From positions 5,414,501 through 5,478,500 of the forward strand of contig NZ_CP060488.1 of the NCBI RefSeq assembly GCF_014334015.1: a DNA stretch of 64,000 bases, read 5' to 3'. The notes beneath the pieces were generated by a model that had not been told where the DNA came from, searched no databases, and worked only from the letters and a program-made list of their open reading frames with translations. The position numbers and the translations under genes were made by a program. The stretch is from Bacteroides sp. M10 (GTDB lineage: Bacteria > Bacteroidota > Bacteroidia > Bacteroidales > Bacteroidaceae). The stretch's first letter is position 1, and each line of letters opens with the position of its first letter. Below are positions 37,586 to 46,748 of the stretch, in pieces.

Positions 37586-37642
37586 ACAGGTTATCAAATT
37601 AATATCTATCTTATATAAAATAAATAAAAACAGGATACATTT

Positions 37643-37681
37643 TGTCATTTATATTGCAAAAATGACATTATAAAAATGACA
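37643..37681 (+). promoter_or_regulatory. TGTCATTT/AAATGACA dyad and extra half-site upstream of hsp20
   Basis: TGTCATTT (37643-37650) and AAATGACA (37660-37667) form a perfect inverted repeat with a 9-base spacer. A third half-site AAATGACA follows at 37674-37681. They lie about 45-75 bases before the sigma-54-like promoter, where an enhancer-binding activator could bind. Confidence 0.6.
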
Positions 37682-37709
37682 AATAGACAATTTTAGTCTC
37701 TAAAATCTC

Positions 37710-37725
37710 TTGGCATAAGGTTTGC
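37710..37725 (+). promoter_or_regulatory. Sigma-54-like promoter of hsp20
   Basis: TTGGCATAAGGTTTGC has GG at 37712-37713 and GC at 37724-37725. The 12-base offset and the TTGGCA/TTTGC context match the -24/-12 consensus TGGCAC-N5-TTGC. Transcription would start near 37737, leaving about 120 nt of leader with hairpin potential (CGATGG with CCATCG). No TAnnTTTG box competes in the vicinity. Confidence 0.6.
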
Positions 37726-37856
37726 ATTTATAGAAGCGAACAACGGTTCGAGAGCGGACGATGGAAGGCGGGATAACCGATACCATCGGAAGTGAAAATG
37801 CCGAAGTTCTAAATTTATTAATTGAATGTTTAACTTAAAGATAGGAGACTAAAATT

Positions 37857-38285
37857 ATGATGCCTGTTAGAAGAACTCAAAGTTGGTTACCAAGTATCTT
37901 TAATGATTTCTTTGATAACGATTGGATGGTAAAAGCAAATGCTACTGCACCTGCAATTAATGTTTTGGAAACAGAAAAAGAATACAAAGTGGAATTGGCT
38001 GCTCCGGGTATGACGAAGGATGATTTCAATGTTCGCATTGATGAAGATAACAACCTCGTTATCAGCATGGAGAAGAAGACTGAAAACAAGGAGGAAAGAA
38101 AAGACGGTCGCTATCTGCGTCGCGAATTCTCATACTCTAAGTTCCAGCAAACAATGATTCTACCAGATAATGTAGATAAAGAGAAAATTGCTGCATCCGT
38201 AGAACATGGTGTTCTAAATATCGAACTTCCGAAACTCTCTGAAGAAGAAGTAAAGAAGCCAAATAGACAAATCGAAATAAAGTAA
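37857..38285 (+). CDS. Hsp20/alpha-crystallin small heat-shock protein
   Basis: A 142-residue ATP-independent chaperone that holds unfolding proteins. The N-terminal arm is MMPVRRTQSWLPSIFNDFFD. The alpha-crystallin domain covers about residues 33-130 (YKVELAAPGMTKDDFNVRID), with the conserved GVLNIELPKL near 120-129, and the tail has an IEI-type motif (RQIEIK). It is monocistronic with a long leader, an apparent sigma-54 promoter and a terminator. Confidence 0.95.
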   Translation: MMPVRRTQSWLPSIFNDFFDNDWMVKANATAPAINVLETEKEYKVELAAPGMTKDDFNVRIDEDNNLVISMEKKTENKEERKDGRYLRREFSYSKFQQTMILPDNVDKEKIAASVEHGVLNIELPKLSEEEVKKPNRQIEIK

Positions 38286-38366
38286 TACAGTAACCGCTTA
38301 TTATTCACCGGAAATGGTGATGAAAAGTAATAAAAACAAAGGTGTTTCAAAACCTTTATAATAAAG

Positions 38367-38403
38367 AATAACCCTCACGCAGGCATCTGTTGTGAGGGTT
38401 ATT
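38367..38403. terminator. Bidirectional terminator between hsp20 and efflux operon
   Basis: Arms AATAACCCTCAC (38367-38378) and GTGAGGGTTATT (38392-38403) are perfect. It lies between the stops at 38285 and 38451 of convergent units. Confidence 0.82.
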
Positions 38404-38450
38404 ACGTTAAAAAGAGAGTTTCGACACATCTCCATTTTTTTATGCCAGTA

Positions 38451-39566
38451 TTAATTATTCTTCCGGTAACTAATCACAGCCCAACTATTAAACACAACAG
38501 CAAAAAGCAGTAATATTCCGAACTGTGGCAGTAAATCAAAGAAACCGCTTCCCTTTAGATATACCATTCGCATCACTTCCATGAAGTATCTCAAGGGGTT
38601 GAGCCTGGTAATCATTTGTGCCCACTCCGGCATACTGCTAATAGGAGTAAACAATCCACTCATCAATATCAAAACCAACAAACAAAACCACATGACAAAT
38701 GTAGATTGCTGCATAGTTTCCGAATAATTGGAAACAACAAGCCCGAAGCCGGACATTACTAGAACAAAAAGAATTGCAAAAAAGTAAATCAACAGAAAAT
38801 GCCCGACAGGCACTATGCCGTAAAGCAGCCATGCTAATATGAAACACAAAGTGAGCACCACAAAACCAATCAGCCAGTAAGGTAAAAGCTTTGCTAGAAT
38901 AAAGATAAATTTCGAAACAGGAGTTACATTTATTTGTTCAATCGTCCCTATTTCTTTTTCACTAACGATATTTATCGCAGGCAAGAAACCACAAATCAAA
39001 GTCAGCAACATAACCATTAATGCAGGAACCATATAAAGCTTATAGTTCAGATTCGGATTAAACAGACCTTGTGTATCCAGGTGTATGGAAGGAAAAACAC
39101 CGGAAGCAGCACCCACTTCAGGGTGTTCCGAACGTAATTCGGTGGCGTAATTATTAACGATAGAAGATAAGTAAGAACTACCAAGTCCTCCTTTCGTTCC
39201 ATTCACTGCATTGGCTGCTATCAGTATATGAGAATCCTTTCCATTCATCCAGTCCCGTTCCATGTTTCTCGGAATTTCCATCACAATATCTGCTGTTCCG
39301 ACTTCAATATTCCGAAGCCCTTCATCATACGAAGCCGGCACTTCTACTAAACGGAAATAAGTGGAAGCAGCTATCTTATTTACCAGACGCTGTGAAATAG
39401 CCGAATGATCATTATCCACAATATTCAACTGTATATTCTTGATTTCCAAATTCACAGCCCAAGGCATTAACAGCATAATCATGCACGGAAAAACAAGAAT
39501 CAATTTCGGCATAAACGAATTGCGAAGCAACTGTTTAAACTCTTTTTCTATCAGGAACTTTATCAT
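38451..39566 (-). CDS. ABC-2 type transporter permease (second of two)
   Basis: A 371-residue permease with one N-terminal helix (LILVFPCMIMLLMPWAV), a periplasmic region of about 140 residues, and five C-terminal helices. The conserved EKEIGTIEQINVTPVSKFIF loop near 205-224 identifies the ABC2_membrane_3 family (YbhS/YbhR). It pairs with the permease just upstream and uses the tandem ATPase at 40744. It is the last gene of the operon. Confidence 0.92.
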   Translation of the reverse strand: MIKFLIEKEFKQLLRNSFMPKLILVFPCMIMLLMPWAVNLEIKNIQLNIVDNDHSAISQRLVNKIAASTYFRLVEVPASYDEGLRNIEVGTADIVMEIPRNMERDWMNGKDSHILIAANAVNGTKGGLGSSYLSSIVNNYATELRSEHPEVGAASGVFPSIHLDTQGLFNPNLNYKLYMVPALMVMLLTLICGFLPAINIVSEKEIGTIEQINVTPVSKFIFILAKLLPYWLIGFVVLTLCFILAWLLYGIVPVGHFLLIYFFAILFVLVMSGFGLVVSNYSETMQQSTFVMWFCLLVLILMSGLFTPISSMPEWAQMITRLNPLRYFMEVMRMVYLKGSGFFDLLPQFGILLLFAVVFNSWAVISYRKNN

Positions 39567-39637
39567 AAATAATTATTCAATTTACTAATATACTCATTGT
39601 CTCACAAAACAGCGCAACTGATGGGGATATTGGCATA

Positions 39638-40741
39638 TTATTCCAATCTATACTTGAATTTCTTGATACTGATTGTAATAAGCACTGTAGCCATCAACAA
39701 TAAGATACCAATTTCCTTATACACGAGTACCACCGATACCCCCTCAATCATAAGTTTCCGTACTGCCTGAATATACCAACGTGCCGGAAGTATGTCCGAT
39801 ATCCATTGAAGTATCAACGGCATACTTTCGATGGGGAAAATCATTCCCGATAAAAGCATTGTGGGCATCATCAACATCAATCCGGAAACCAGCATAGCAG
39901 CTACTTGCGTACGCGTCACTGATGAAATCAGCAAACCCAATGCCAATGAGACAAAGATGAATAACAAAGACACCGTTATCAACCAAAACAAACTTCCTAC
40001 TACCGGTACATCCAACACAAAGACTGAAAGTAATAGAATCGTTATCAGATTGACAAATGACAGGACAAAATAGGGCACGGCCTTTGCCAGAATAATAAAT
40101 AATGGTTTCACGGGCGAAACCAATAATACTTCCATCGTACCCGTCTCCTTCTCACGAACAATTGAAATAGAAGTCATCATAGCACAGATCAGCATCAGAA
40201 TCAACCCCATTACTCCCGGCACAAAATTATAAGCACTTTTCATTTGCGGGTTATACAGCAATTTGATATCAGGAGTCAAACGGGCAGATGATAGATTCGG
40301 GGGCAGCATTTCTTGTCCCACCATGGAGACAATCCCGGTTGCATAGTTAACCTGCGAAGTTGACATATTCGGGTCCGTTGCATCTACAATCAGCTGTACG
40401 CGAGCATCGCCTACATAAAGTCCATCGACAAAACGTTCACTAAAAACAACCGCCATATCAACCTCTCCCTTTAAAAAAGCATCCTCCATTTCCTGTGGTG
40501 TATGAAAACGAGTAGTAACAGTAAAGTACTCACTGGCATCCAGTCGATCTATCATTTTTCGGGTCACCACATCATTAGAAGGATCAAGCACGGCTAGCCG
40601 TACATTTTTCACCTCTGTAGTGATAGCAAAGCCGAATAGAATAATTTGTACGATCGGCATTCCCAGCAGGATCAACATCGTTCGCCGGTCACGAAAAACA
40701 TGGTAAAATTCTTTCTTTACAAAAGCCATAAACTGTCTCAT
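39638..40741 (-). CDS. ABC-2 type transporter permease (first of two)
   Basis: A 367-residue YbhS/YbhR-type permease: helix 1 (TMLILLGMPIVQIILFGFAI), a periplasmic domain, then five helices. The signature is REKETGTMEVLLVSPVKPLF, matching EKETGTxExLLVSP of this family. The ATG at 40741 follows the ATPase stop by 2 bases; a TTG two codons earlier overlaps the stop. About 70 bases separate it from the second permease. Confidence 0.92.
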   Translation of the reverse strand: MRQFMAFVKKEFYHVFRDRRTMLILLGMPIVQIILFGFAITTEVKNVRLAVLDPSNDVVTRKMIDRLDASEYFTVTTRFHTPQEMEDAFLKGEVDMAVVFSERFVDGLYVGDARVQLIVDATDPNMSTSQVNYATGIVSMVGQEMLPPNLSSARLTPDIKLLYNPQMKSAYNFVPGVMGLILMLICAMMTSISIVREKETGTMEVLLVSPVKPLFIILAKAVPYFVLSFVNLITILLLSVFVLDVPVVGSLFWLITVSLLFIFVSLALGLLISSVTRTQVAAMLVSGLMLMMPTMLLSGMIFPIESMPLILQWISDILPARWYIQAVRKLMIEGVSVVLVYKEIGILLLMATVLITISIKKFKYRLE

Positions 40742-40743
40742 AA

Positions 40744-42222
40744 TCAATCTGCTTTACGCACCGCACCGCGGGCTAGTTTCTGAAAAACATCATCCATCGT
40801 TTCCGCTCCGAATTGTTGTTTCAAGCGCGTGGGTGTATCAAGGGCCTTGATTTGTCCGTCCACCATAATAGATATCCGGTTACAATATTCGGCTTCGTCC
40901 ATATAGTGGGTGGTAACAAATACTGTAATCCCCTGATCGGCGGCCTGATAAATCAACTCCCAGAACTGCCTGCGTGTAGCAGGATCTACCCCACCGGTCG
41001 GCTCGTCCAGAAAAACAATCCTCGGCTCATGGAAGATTGAAACCGAAAAGGCCAATTTCTGTTTCCATCCTAAAGGGAGACTCTTCACTAAAGTATTCCG
41101 CTCGGCAGAAAATCCCAAACGGTCCAGCAGTTCTCCGGTCTTTCTTTCTATTTCCGACTCTTCCATTCCATAGATGCCAGCAAACAGACGGATATTCTCC
41201 CATACTTTCAGGTCTTCATACAAAGAAAACTTCTGGCTCATATACCCGATATGTTTTTTCACTTGTTCCGCCTCCCGGAAAATATCAAACCCAGCTACCT
41301 TTCCTATACCGGATGTAGGTTTGCTTAATCCGCAAAGCATACGCATAGCTGTTGTCTTGCCGGCACCATTAGCCCCCAGGAAACCAAATATTTCTCCCCG
41401 GTTCACTTGAAAAGAAATGTGATCTACCGCAGTAAAATTTCCAAAACACTTTGTCAACTGTTCCACTTCAATGACCGGAGCCATTTCATGTTTCACTTCT
41501 TCCCGCTCCAAAGAAGGCGGACAGAGAATCGCAGCAAATTGCTGAAGAATACGTGCAGGAGTATCAATGCCATGAATCTGTCCATGATTAATAAAGGCAA
41601 TCCGGTCACATTGACGGGCTTCGTCCATAATGGGAGTGGAAACGATAATTGTAATTCCCTGCTCCCGCAAATTCCGCAGCATTTGCCAAAACTCTTTACG
41701 CGACACAGGATCTACTCCGGTGGTAGGTTCATCCAAAAATAAAATATCCGGTTTATGAATCAAGGCACAACTTAATGCCAACTTCTGCTTCATGCCACCC
41801 GACAAAGCCCCTGCCCTTCTTTTCTTAAATGGTTCTATCTGTTGATAGATATCTTTGACTAAGTCATAATTTTCCTGAATCGTCGTGTGAAACACTGTAG
41901 CGAAAAACTCCAGGTTTTCCTCCACAGAAAGGTCTTGGTAAAGAGAAAAACGTCCGGGCATATATCCCACTTTCGTACGAATCTGTTTATAGTTCGCTGC
42001 CACATCCATTCCATCGACAATCGCCGTGCCCTTATCTGCAAGCAGCAAAGTAGTCAGAATACGGAATAAGGTAGTCTTACCGGCACCATCAGGACCGATC
42101 AATCCAAAAATCTCTCCCCGTTCCACGGCAAAAGAAACCTCTTTCAATGCTTCCACCGTTCCGTAACTCTTGCTGATCTCTTTTACGACCACTATGGATT
42201 CTTTGCCATTCATTCCGTTCAT
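40744..42222 (-). CDS. Tandem ABC transporter ATP-binding protein (YbhF-like)
   Basis: A 492-residue protein with two nucleotide-binding domains in one chain. NBD1 has Walker A GPDGAGKTT, signature LSGGMKQK and Walker B ILFLDEPTTGVDP. NBD2 has Walker A GANGAGKTT, Walker B IVFLDEPTGGVDP, and a degenerate signature LPLGWKQK, as in E. coli YbhF. It energises the two ABC-2 permeases downstream. It lies between the HlyD adaptor gene and the first permease, all tightly packed. Confidence 0.94.
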   Translation of the reverse strand: MNGMNGKESIVVVKEISKSYGTVEALKEVSFAVERGEIFGLIGPDGAGKTTLFRILTTLLLADKGTAIVDGMDVAANYKQIRTKVGYMPGRFSLYQDLSVEENLEFFATVFHTTIQENYDLVKDIYQQIEPFKKRRAGALSGGMKQKLALSCALIHKPDILFLDEPTTGVDPVSRKEFWQMLRNLREQGITIIVSTPIMDEARQCDRIAFINHGQIHGIDTPARILQQFAAILCPPSLEREEVKHEMAPVIEVEQLTKCFGNFTAVDHISFQVNRGEIFGFLGANGAGKTTAMRMLCGLSKPTSGIGKVAGFDIFREAEQVKKHIGYMSQKFSLYEDLKVWENIRLFAGIYGMEESEIERKTGELLDRLGFSAERNTLVKSLPLGWKQKLAFSVSIFHEPRIVFLDEPTGGVDPATRRQFWELIYQAADQGITVFVTTHYMDEAEYCNRISIMVDGQIKALDTPTRLKQQFGAETMDDVFQKLARGAVRKAD

Positions 42223-42237
42223 TGATACCTTTCAATT

Positions 42238-43173
42238 TTAATTCTCACCTTTCATTTTTACTCCACCATACATGCCTATTTTCAATGCCCCATCATTTTT
42301 TACGGCGATCTTCACTGCATATACTAAATTTGCACGCTCATTTTTCGTCAAAATCGTTTTAGGAGTAAATTCCGAACGATCGGAAATCCATGTCACTACC
42401 CCCGGGTAAGCTTTCTGCTCCGAGTTGCCATAATCAGCAAATACAGTCACCTTATCTCCCAGTTTTACTTGTGACAACTGCTCGGAAGTTATGTAAGCCC
42501 TCAAATACATTCGATCGACTTCTGCCACCTTAAACAAAGGCTTGCCAATTGCCGCCAATTCACCTGCTTCCGCATACTTTGCCAATACCGTACCTTCAAT
42601 AGGCGACTGGATATGACATTTAGCTAACTGATCTTCCACTTGTGCGACTTGTATTGCAACCGAATTCCCCTGTTCTGTCAGGCTGTTCGTACTATTTTGC
42701 AACGATGATTGCTGTGCAATAAGCTGCCTTTCAAGCAATTTAACTTGTGCATCCCAGTCGTCCAACTGCTTTTGGTTCGCAGCTCCTGCGGCAAGTAGAT
42801 TTTCCACCCGTTTCTTTTCCCGTTCCGCCGTTACTATTTGCTGCCTTGTGGCAGCTATTTGCTTAGCAAGATCCGGACGTTGGCTCTCCACTGATTTCAT
42901 ACTGGCTTCCAATTGCAATTTCTTTAAATAGATTTGTACGGTATCCACCAGACCAATCTCCTCACCTGCTTTTAGCCTTGTACCCTCTTCCACCTCCAGT
43001 CGCAACAGCTTTCCGGCAGCTTCTGCAGAGACTATTACTTCTGTAGCCTCAAACGTACCGGTCGCATCATAGTTAGGTACTCCCTTACCACAAGCAGACA
43101 ACATTATCAATGCTATCCCACACATTCCTATCTTTGTCATTCGTTCCATATCTGAAGAAGTTATATTAATCAT
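42238..43173 (-). CDS. HlyD-family periplasmic adaptor lipoprotein
   Basis: A 311-residue membrane-fusion protein. The signal ends LSAC, giving lipidated Cys28. It contains a biotinyl-lipoyl half (KLLRLEVEEGTRLKAGEEIG), a coiled coil of about 100 residues, the second lipoyl half (CHIQSPIEGTVLAKYAEAGE), and a beta-barrel domain. It links the ABC permeases to the TolC channel. The ATG overlaps the TolC stop (ATGATTAA at 43173-43166), suggesting translational coupling; an ATG at 43149 is the alternative. Confidence 0.92.
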   Translation of the reverse strand: MINITSSDMERMTKIGMCGIALIMLSACGKGVPNYDATGTFEATEVIVSAEAAGKLLRLEVEEGTRLKAGEEIGLVDTVQIYLKKLQLEASMKSVESQRPDLAKQIAATRQQIVTAEREKKRVENLLAAGAANQKQLDDWDAQVKLLERQLIAQQSSLQNSTNSLTEQGNSVAIQVAQVEDQLAKCHIQSPIEGTVLAKYAEAGELAAIGKPLFKVAEVDRMYLRAYITSEQLSQVKLGDKVTVFADYGNSEQKAYPGVVTWISDRSEFTPKTILTKNERANLVYAVKIAVKNDGALKIGMYGGVKMKGEN

Positions 43174-44425
43174 TTGTAGTATATTTCAATTGATAAATTC
43201 CCATTAGCCGTTGAATTTCATGCAGTGCTTTCGACTGACGGGCCAGACTCTCATTAGTCAACTCCCGAAGCATCTCAGTTACCGTCAATGTTCCATTCGC
43301 CACTTTCGCCTCTGCCGATTTACGAATATTGGTACGCAGACGGATAATTTCATCATCATCCTGCATCTGTTTTTCCAATGATTGGATTGCCTGATCTTGT
43401 TGTGTCATTTCCAATCTTGTATTAAAGAGAAACACATCCCTGCTATTGTCCAATTGTCTCCGTTTATTTTCAATAACCTTCCGGTCATTTTTTAATGTAT
43501 ACAGACTTCCAAAATTCCATGACAACCGGACGCCTGCAATATAATATGGGGAAAATTCATTTTTCAGCATATTCAGTCCGGGGTTTCCATAAGCACCCTG
43601 CACAAACAGTCCGAATTGTGGAAGATGGCGCACATTCAAAGCCTTCTCCTGTACTTGTAATCCATTTCCCTGCGCATTAAACAAAGACAATTCCGGACGA
43701 CGGATTTCACTGACAGACGAAATCTCACTTTGAGAAACTGGTTTCTCCAGAACCGTTTCCTGCGACAACTTCTCTCCTACTAGAAGTGAAAGCATCTTCA
43801 AATATGCAGTACGCGACGAAGTAAGCTCAACTCTTTTCTGTTTTGTGTTTAACTGCTCCACTTTCACAGCATCCAAATCAGCCTGATTGGCAATTCCATT
43901 TTCCACATACGCTGTAATCTGACGATAATTTCGCTCCAATTCATCCTGCAACAGTGCATTTTGCTTCAGTTGTTCATCCAATAGCAGAATACCAAAATAA
44001 AGATCATTAACACGACTATTCAGCGCATACATATCCACATTCAATTTTTCTTTCTCTATCTCTGCTTCCGCTACCGTTTGTTTCTTCTGCATCCGTATGC
44101 CGCCACCATCCCAGATTTTCTGTTGCAACTCCAACATTACCTGATACTGGTCTTTCGGCAATCCTTTCATATCCACCCCGGGAAGTTTCACCGGAATTTC
44201 CGTTACCTCACTCTGATAAGAAGCTTTGGCCGAAAGAGCAAATTGCGGCAAATATCCCTTTGCCACATTCTCCAGATTATATTCCTTTGTCTTCTCCACC
44301 AGCCCATATTGATGTACCAACGGATAATTTTCCTGCGTCTTTCGTTGACATTCTTCCAACGTTATCTGTGCATTCATTCCTGATACAAACAATAAAAAGG
44401 AAAAACTGAAAACTATTCTTTTCAT
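43166..44425 (-). CDS. TolC-family outer-membrane efflux protein
   Basis: A 419-residue channel protein with signal peptide (VFSFSFLLFVSGMNAQ) and two coiled-coil/beta halves (OEP domains). The first half has ITLEECQRKTQENYPLVHQY and LKQNALLQDELERNYRQITA; the second RPELSLFNAQGNGLQV and VRLSWNFGSLYTLKND. It is the first gene of the efflux operon. The frame also begins at GTG 44431, but the ATG at 44425 opens the signal peptide. Confidence 0.92.
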   Translation of the reverse strand: MKRIVFSFSFLLFVSGMNAQITLEECQRKTQENYPLVHQYGLVEKTKEYNLENVAKGYLPQFALSAKASYQSEVTEIPVKLPGVDMKGLPKDQYQVMLELQQKIWDGGGIRMQKKQTVAEAEIEKEKLNVDMYALNSRVNDLYFGILLLDEQLKQNALLQDELERNYRQITAYVENGIANQADLDAVKVEQLNTKQKRVELTSSRTAYLKMLSLLVGEKLSQETVLEKPVSQSEISSVSEIRRPELSLFNAQGNGLQVQEKALNVRHLPQFGLFVQGAYGNPGLNMLKNEFSPYYIAGVRLSWNFGSLYTLKNDRKVIENKRRQLDNSRDVFLFNTRLEMTQQDQAIQSLEKQMQDDDEIIRLRTNIRKSAEAKVANGTLTVTEMLRELTNESLARQSKALHEIQRLMGIYQLKYTTND

Positions 44426-44455
44426 ATACACTATTCATTTGATTTCTTCGAAAGA

Positions 44456-44463
44456 CAAAGATA
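44456..44463 (-). promoter_or_regulatory. -7 box of the efflux operon
   Basis: Plus CAAAGATA reads TATCTTTG on the minus strand, 30 bases before the tolC-like start. It lies in the divergent spacer with the AraC-type regulator. Confidence 0.45.
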
Positions 44464-44559
44464 GAGCTTTCAAAGACACATTCACATTCTAGGAGTTGGC
44501 AAATATGTTCCAATAGTTCGATTTATCAGAAAAACGATAATGAATATAGGGCTTTTTAT

Positions 44560-44567
44560 TATCTTTG
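44560..44567 (+). promoter_or_regulatory. -7 box of the AraC-type regulator gene
   Basis: TATCTTTG ends 10 bases before the first ATG (44578). The transcript would have almost no leader unless the ATG at 44587 is used. No -33 box is clear. Confidence 0.4.
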
Positions 44568-44577
44568 CCGGAAAAGA

Positions 44578-45483
44578 ATGAAGGAAATGGAACAGAAAGG
44601 CCCTTTGGATTTAGGACTTAAAACATTGGAAGATTTAAATGTTGTCCGCCACAACGAATATCGCTTTATCTCTTCTGATTTTGGATTTGTCAATAGCTTC
44701 AGAAAAATGGAAGCCAATCTATTTGCAATCGGCCAGCCATACCGTATTAAAGAAGGACGTGCAGCATTTGTCAAAAATGGCACTGCACGGATTCTAATTA
44801 ATCTGATAGAGTACACGATACAGCGAAATCATTTTGCAGTAATCACCCCCAACTCCATCGTTCAGATTACAGAAGTATCGCCCGATTTCGATATGCAGAT
44901 GATAGCAATCGATCAAGCTTTCCTTCCTATATCCGGAAAAGAAGATTTATTCTCTTATCTTCTCCATCATCAACGAAATATTTTATTAGTATTATCCCCT
45001 CAAGAACTACTACAAGCGGAAAATTACTTCACTTTAATGTGGAATATATTACAAGAGACGACATTTCGCAGGGATGCTATTCGCCACCTGCTAGCCAGTC
45101 TTCTCTATTATATAGAATATGTTGCCCAAAGCAATATGTTAATGAATCCCATACAACTGACACGGCAAGAAGATATCTTCCAACGTTTCATCTCTCTTGT
45201 CAATGCATACAGTAAGAAAGAACGTAATGTCGACTTTTATGCAGACAAACTATGTCTCACTCCACGTTACCTCAATACAGTAGTTCGACAGGCTAGTCAA
45301 CAAACAGTAATGGACTGGATAAACCAGTCCATTATACTAGAAGCTAAAGTATTGCTAAAACATAGCAATCTGCTTGTTTATCAAATTTCTGATGAATTGA
45401 ATTTCCCTAATCCTTCTTTCTTCTCGAAGTTCTTTAAACGGATGACAGGAATGACACCACATGAATATCAATTCTCGAAATAA
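44578..45483 (+). CDS. AraC family transcriptional regulator
   Basis: A 301-residue regulator. An N-terminal ligand-binding cupin-like part (about 30-170) precedes two helix-turn-helix units at about 205-298: FYADKLCLTPRYLNTVVRQA and LNFPNPSFFSKFFKRMTGMT, then PHEY. It is divergent from the efflux operon and is likely to control it. Its last four codons lie inside a palindrome shared with the convergent manC. Confidence 0.92.
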   Translation: MKEMEQKGPLDLGLKTLEDLNVVRHNEYRFISSDFGFVNSFRKMEANLFAIGQPYRIKEGRAAFVKNGTARILINLIEYTIQRNHFAVITPNSIVQITEVSPDFDMQMIAIDQAFLPISGKEDLFSYLLHHQRNILLVLSPQELLQAENYFTLMWNILQETTFRRDAIRHLLASLLYYIEYVAQSNMLMNPIQLTRQEDIFQRFISLVNAYSKKERNVDFYADKLCLTPRYLNTVVRQASQQTVMDWINQSIILEAKVLLKHSNLLVYQISDELNFPNPSFFSKFFKRMTGMTPHEYQFSK

Positions 45484-45500
45484 ATTTTATTTCGAGAATT
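45470..45500. terminator. Palindrome across both stop codons of araC-like gene and manC
   Basis: AATTCTCGAAATAAA (45470-45484) and TTTATTTCGAGAATT (45486-45500) are perfect 15-base arms around a single T. The last residues of both proteins are FSK, encoded by the two arms. It may work as a bidirectional terminator although no long T-run follows. Confidence 0.65.
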
Positions 45501-46533
45501 CCTTAATTCTTTGCTCTTCTTCCAACTTGCAGATCAATAATGTGTTATCTTTCTCTGCAATGATATATCCATCCAAGCCTTGAATGACTACTCGTTTTTC
45601 TTCGCTGGCATGCACAATACAATTTTTACTTTCGTACAAACGGATATCGGTTCCTACGGTTGCATTTCCAGACTTATCCTGTGGAAGCAAACCGCGAAGT
45701 GCTCCCCATGTACCCAGATCTGACCAGCCAAATGAAGCGGGAAGTACATAAATCTCCTGTGCTTTCTCCATCACTGCATAGTCGATAGAAATGCTTTCGC
45801 AAGTAGGGAATAACTTCTTGATTGTTTCATTTTCTTTCTCTGTATAGAAATCGGGGAAAATGCGATCGAAAATTTGTGCGATGCCCGGAGCATATACACG
45901 CATCACGGAAGTAATAGTACGCACATTCCATACAAAGATTCCCGCATTCCAGAAGAAATTGCCTTCTGCCAGATACTTTTCGGCAGTCTCTTTATCCGGT
46001 TTTTCCTTAAATGCATCTACGGTGTAAATTTCTTTATCTGTCTGGAGCTGATCGGCAGCAGCAATATATCCGTATCCGGTTTCCGGACGAGTTGGCCGGA
46101 TACCTATCGTTACAATGGCGCTGCCATCATCTGTGAAACGAAGGGCTTTCTCCATCACTCTACGGAATTCTCCCGTATCAATGACTAATGCATCCGAAGG
46201 AGTTACTACAATGTTAGCATTCGGATGTTTTTTCTTGATCTTCCAGCAAGCAAAAGCAATGCAGGGCGCAGTATTGCGCGCACAAGGCTCCGCCAAAATA
46301 TTACTTTCCGGAATTTCCGGCAACTGCTCCCGAACAATATCAATGTATTTTTCAGAAGTTACGACCCACATATTTTCTTTAGGGCAAACACCGTCGAAAC
46401 GATCTGCCGTCAACTGAATCAGCGACCGGCCACATCCCATTACATCAATAAATTGTTTAGGACATTCCGGAATGCTCATCGGCCAGAAGCGGCTCCCTAT
46501 GCCACCAGCCATTATTACAACATGATTATCCAT
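45487..46533 (-). CDS. manC: Mannose-1-phosphate guanylyltransferase (GDP-mannose pyrophosphorylase)
   Basis: A 348-residue single-domain nucleotidyltransferase: signature VIMAGGIGSRFWPMS at the N-terminus (GGxGxRxWPxS), FKEKPD for sugar-phosphate binding, and a C-terminal part SENCIVHASEEKRVV-like. It makes GDP-mannose, the substrate of the GDP-mannose dehydratase encoded at 51856. It lacks the phosphomannose isomerase domain. It lies downstream of the second wzc but after a terminator, so probably has its own promoter. The frame is open 16 codons upstream, but the family starts at this ATG. Confidence 0.93.
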   Translation of the reverse strand: MDNHVVIMAGGIGSRFWPMSIPECPKQFIDVMGCGRSLIQLTADRFDGVCPKENMWVVTSEKYIDIVREQLPEIPESNILAEPCARNTAPCIAFACWKIKKKHPNANIVVTPSDALVIDTGEFRRVMEKALRFTDDGSAIVTIGIRPTRPETGYGYIAAADQLQTDKEIYTVDAFKEKPDKETAEKYLAEGNFFWNAGIFVWNVRTITSVMRVYAPGIAQIFDRIFPDFYTEKENETIKKLFPTCESISIDYAVMEKAQEIYVLPASFGWSDLGTWGALRGLLPQDKSGNATVGTDIRLYESKNCIVHASEEKRVVIQGLDGYIIAEKDNTLLICKLEEEQRIKEFSK

Positions 46534-46676
46534 ACCTGTTATTCTCCTGTTAAAAAAATATTCTTTAAAATAGGTGTGCAAGTTACGCTAAAATGTCCAA
46601 AACAGCAAATAAAGATAGGAGTATTTGTAAGCTCCCGATAAAGTACCAATATTTATAATGAAGAAGTATTCAATAT

Positions 46677-46713
46677 AAAAACGGAAGACAACAAAAGTGC
46701 TGTCTCCCGTTTT
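46677..46713 (-). terminator. Terminator of the second polysaccharide operon
   Basis: On the minus strand AAAACGGGAGACA and TGTCTTCCGTTTT pair with one mismatch, then TTTAT follows. It lies about 310 bases after the wzc stop. Confidence 0.75.
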
Positions 46714-46748
46714 GAGTTGTATATTATCTAGTGATAATATCATTTCAA

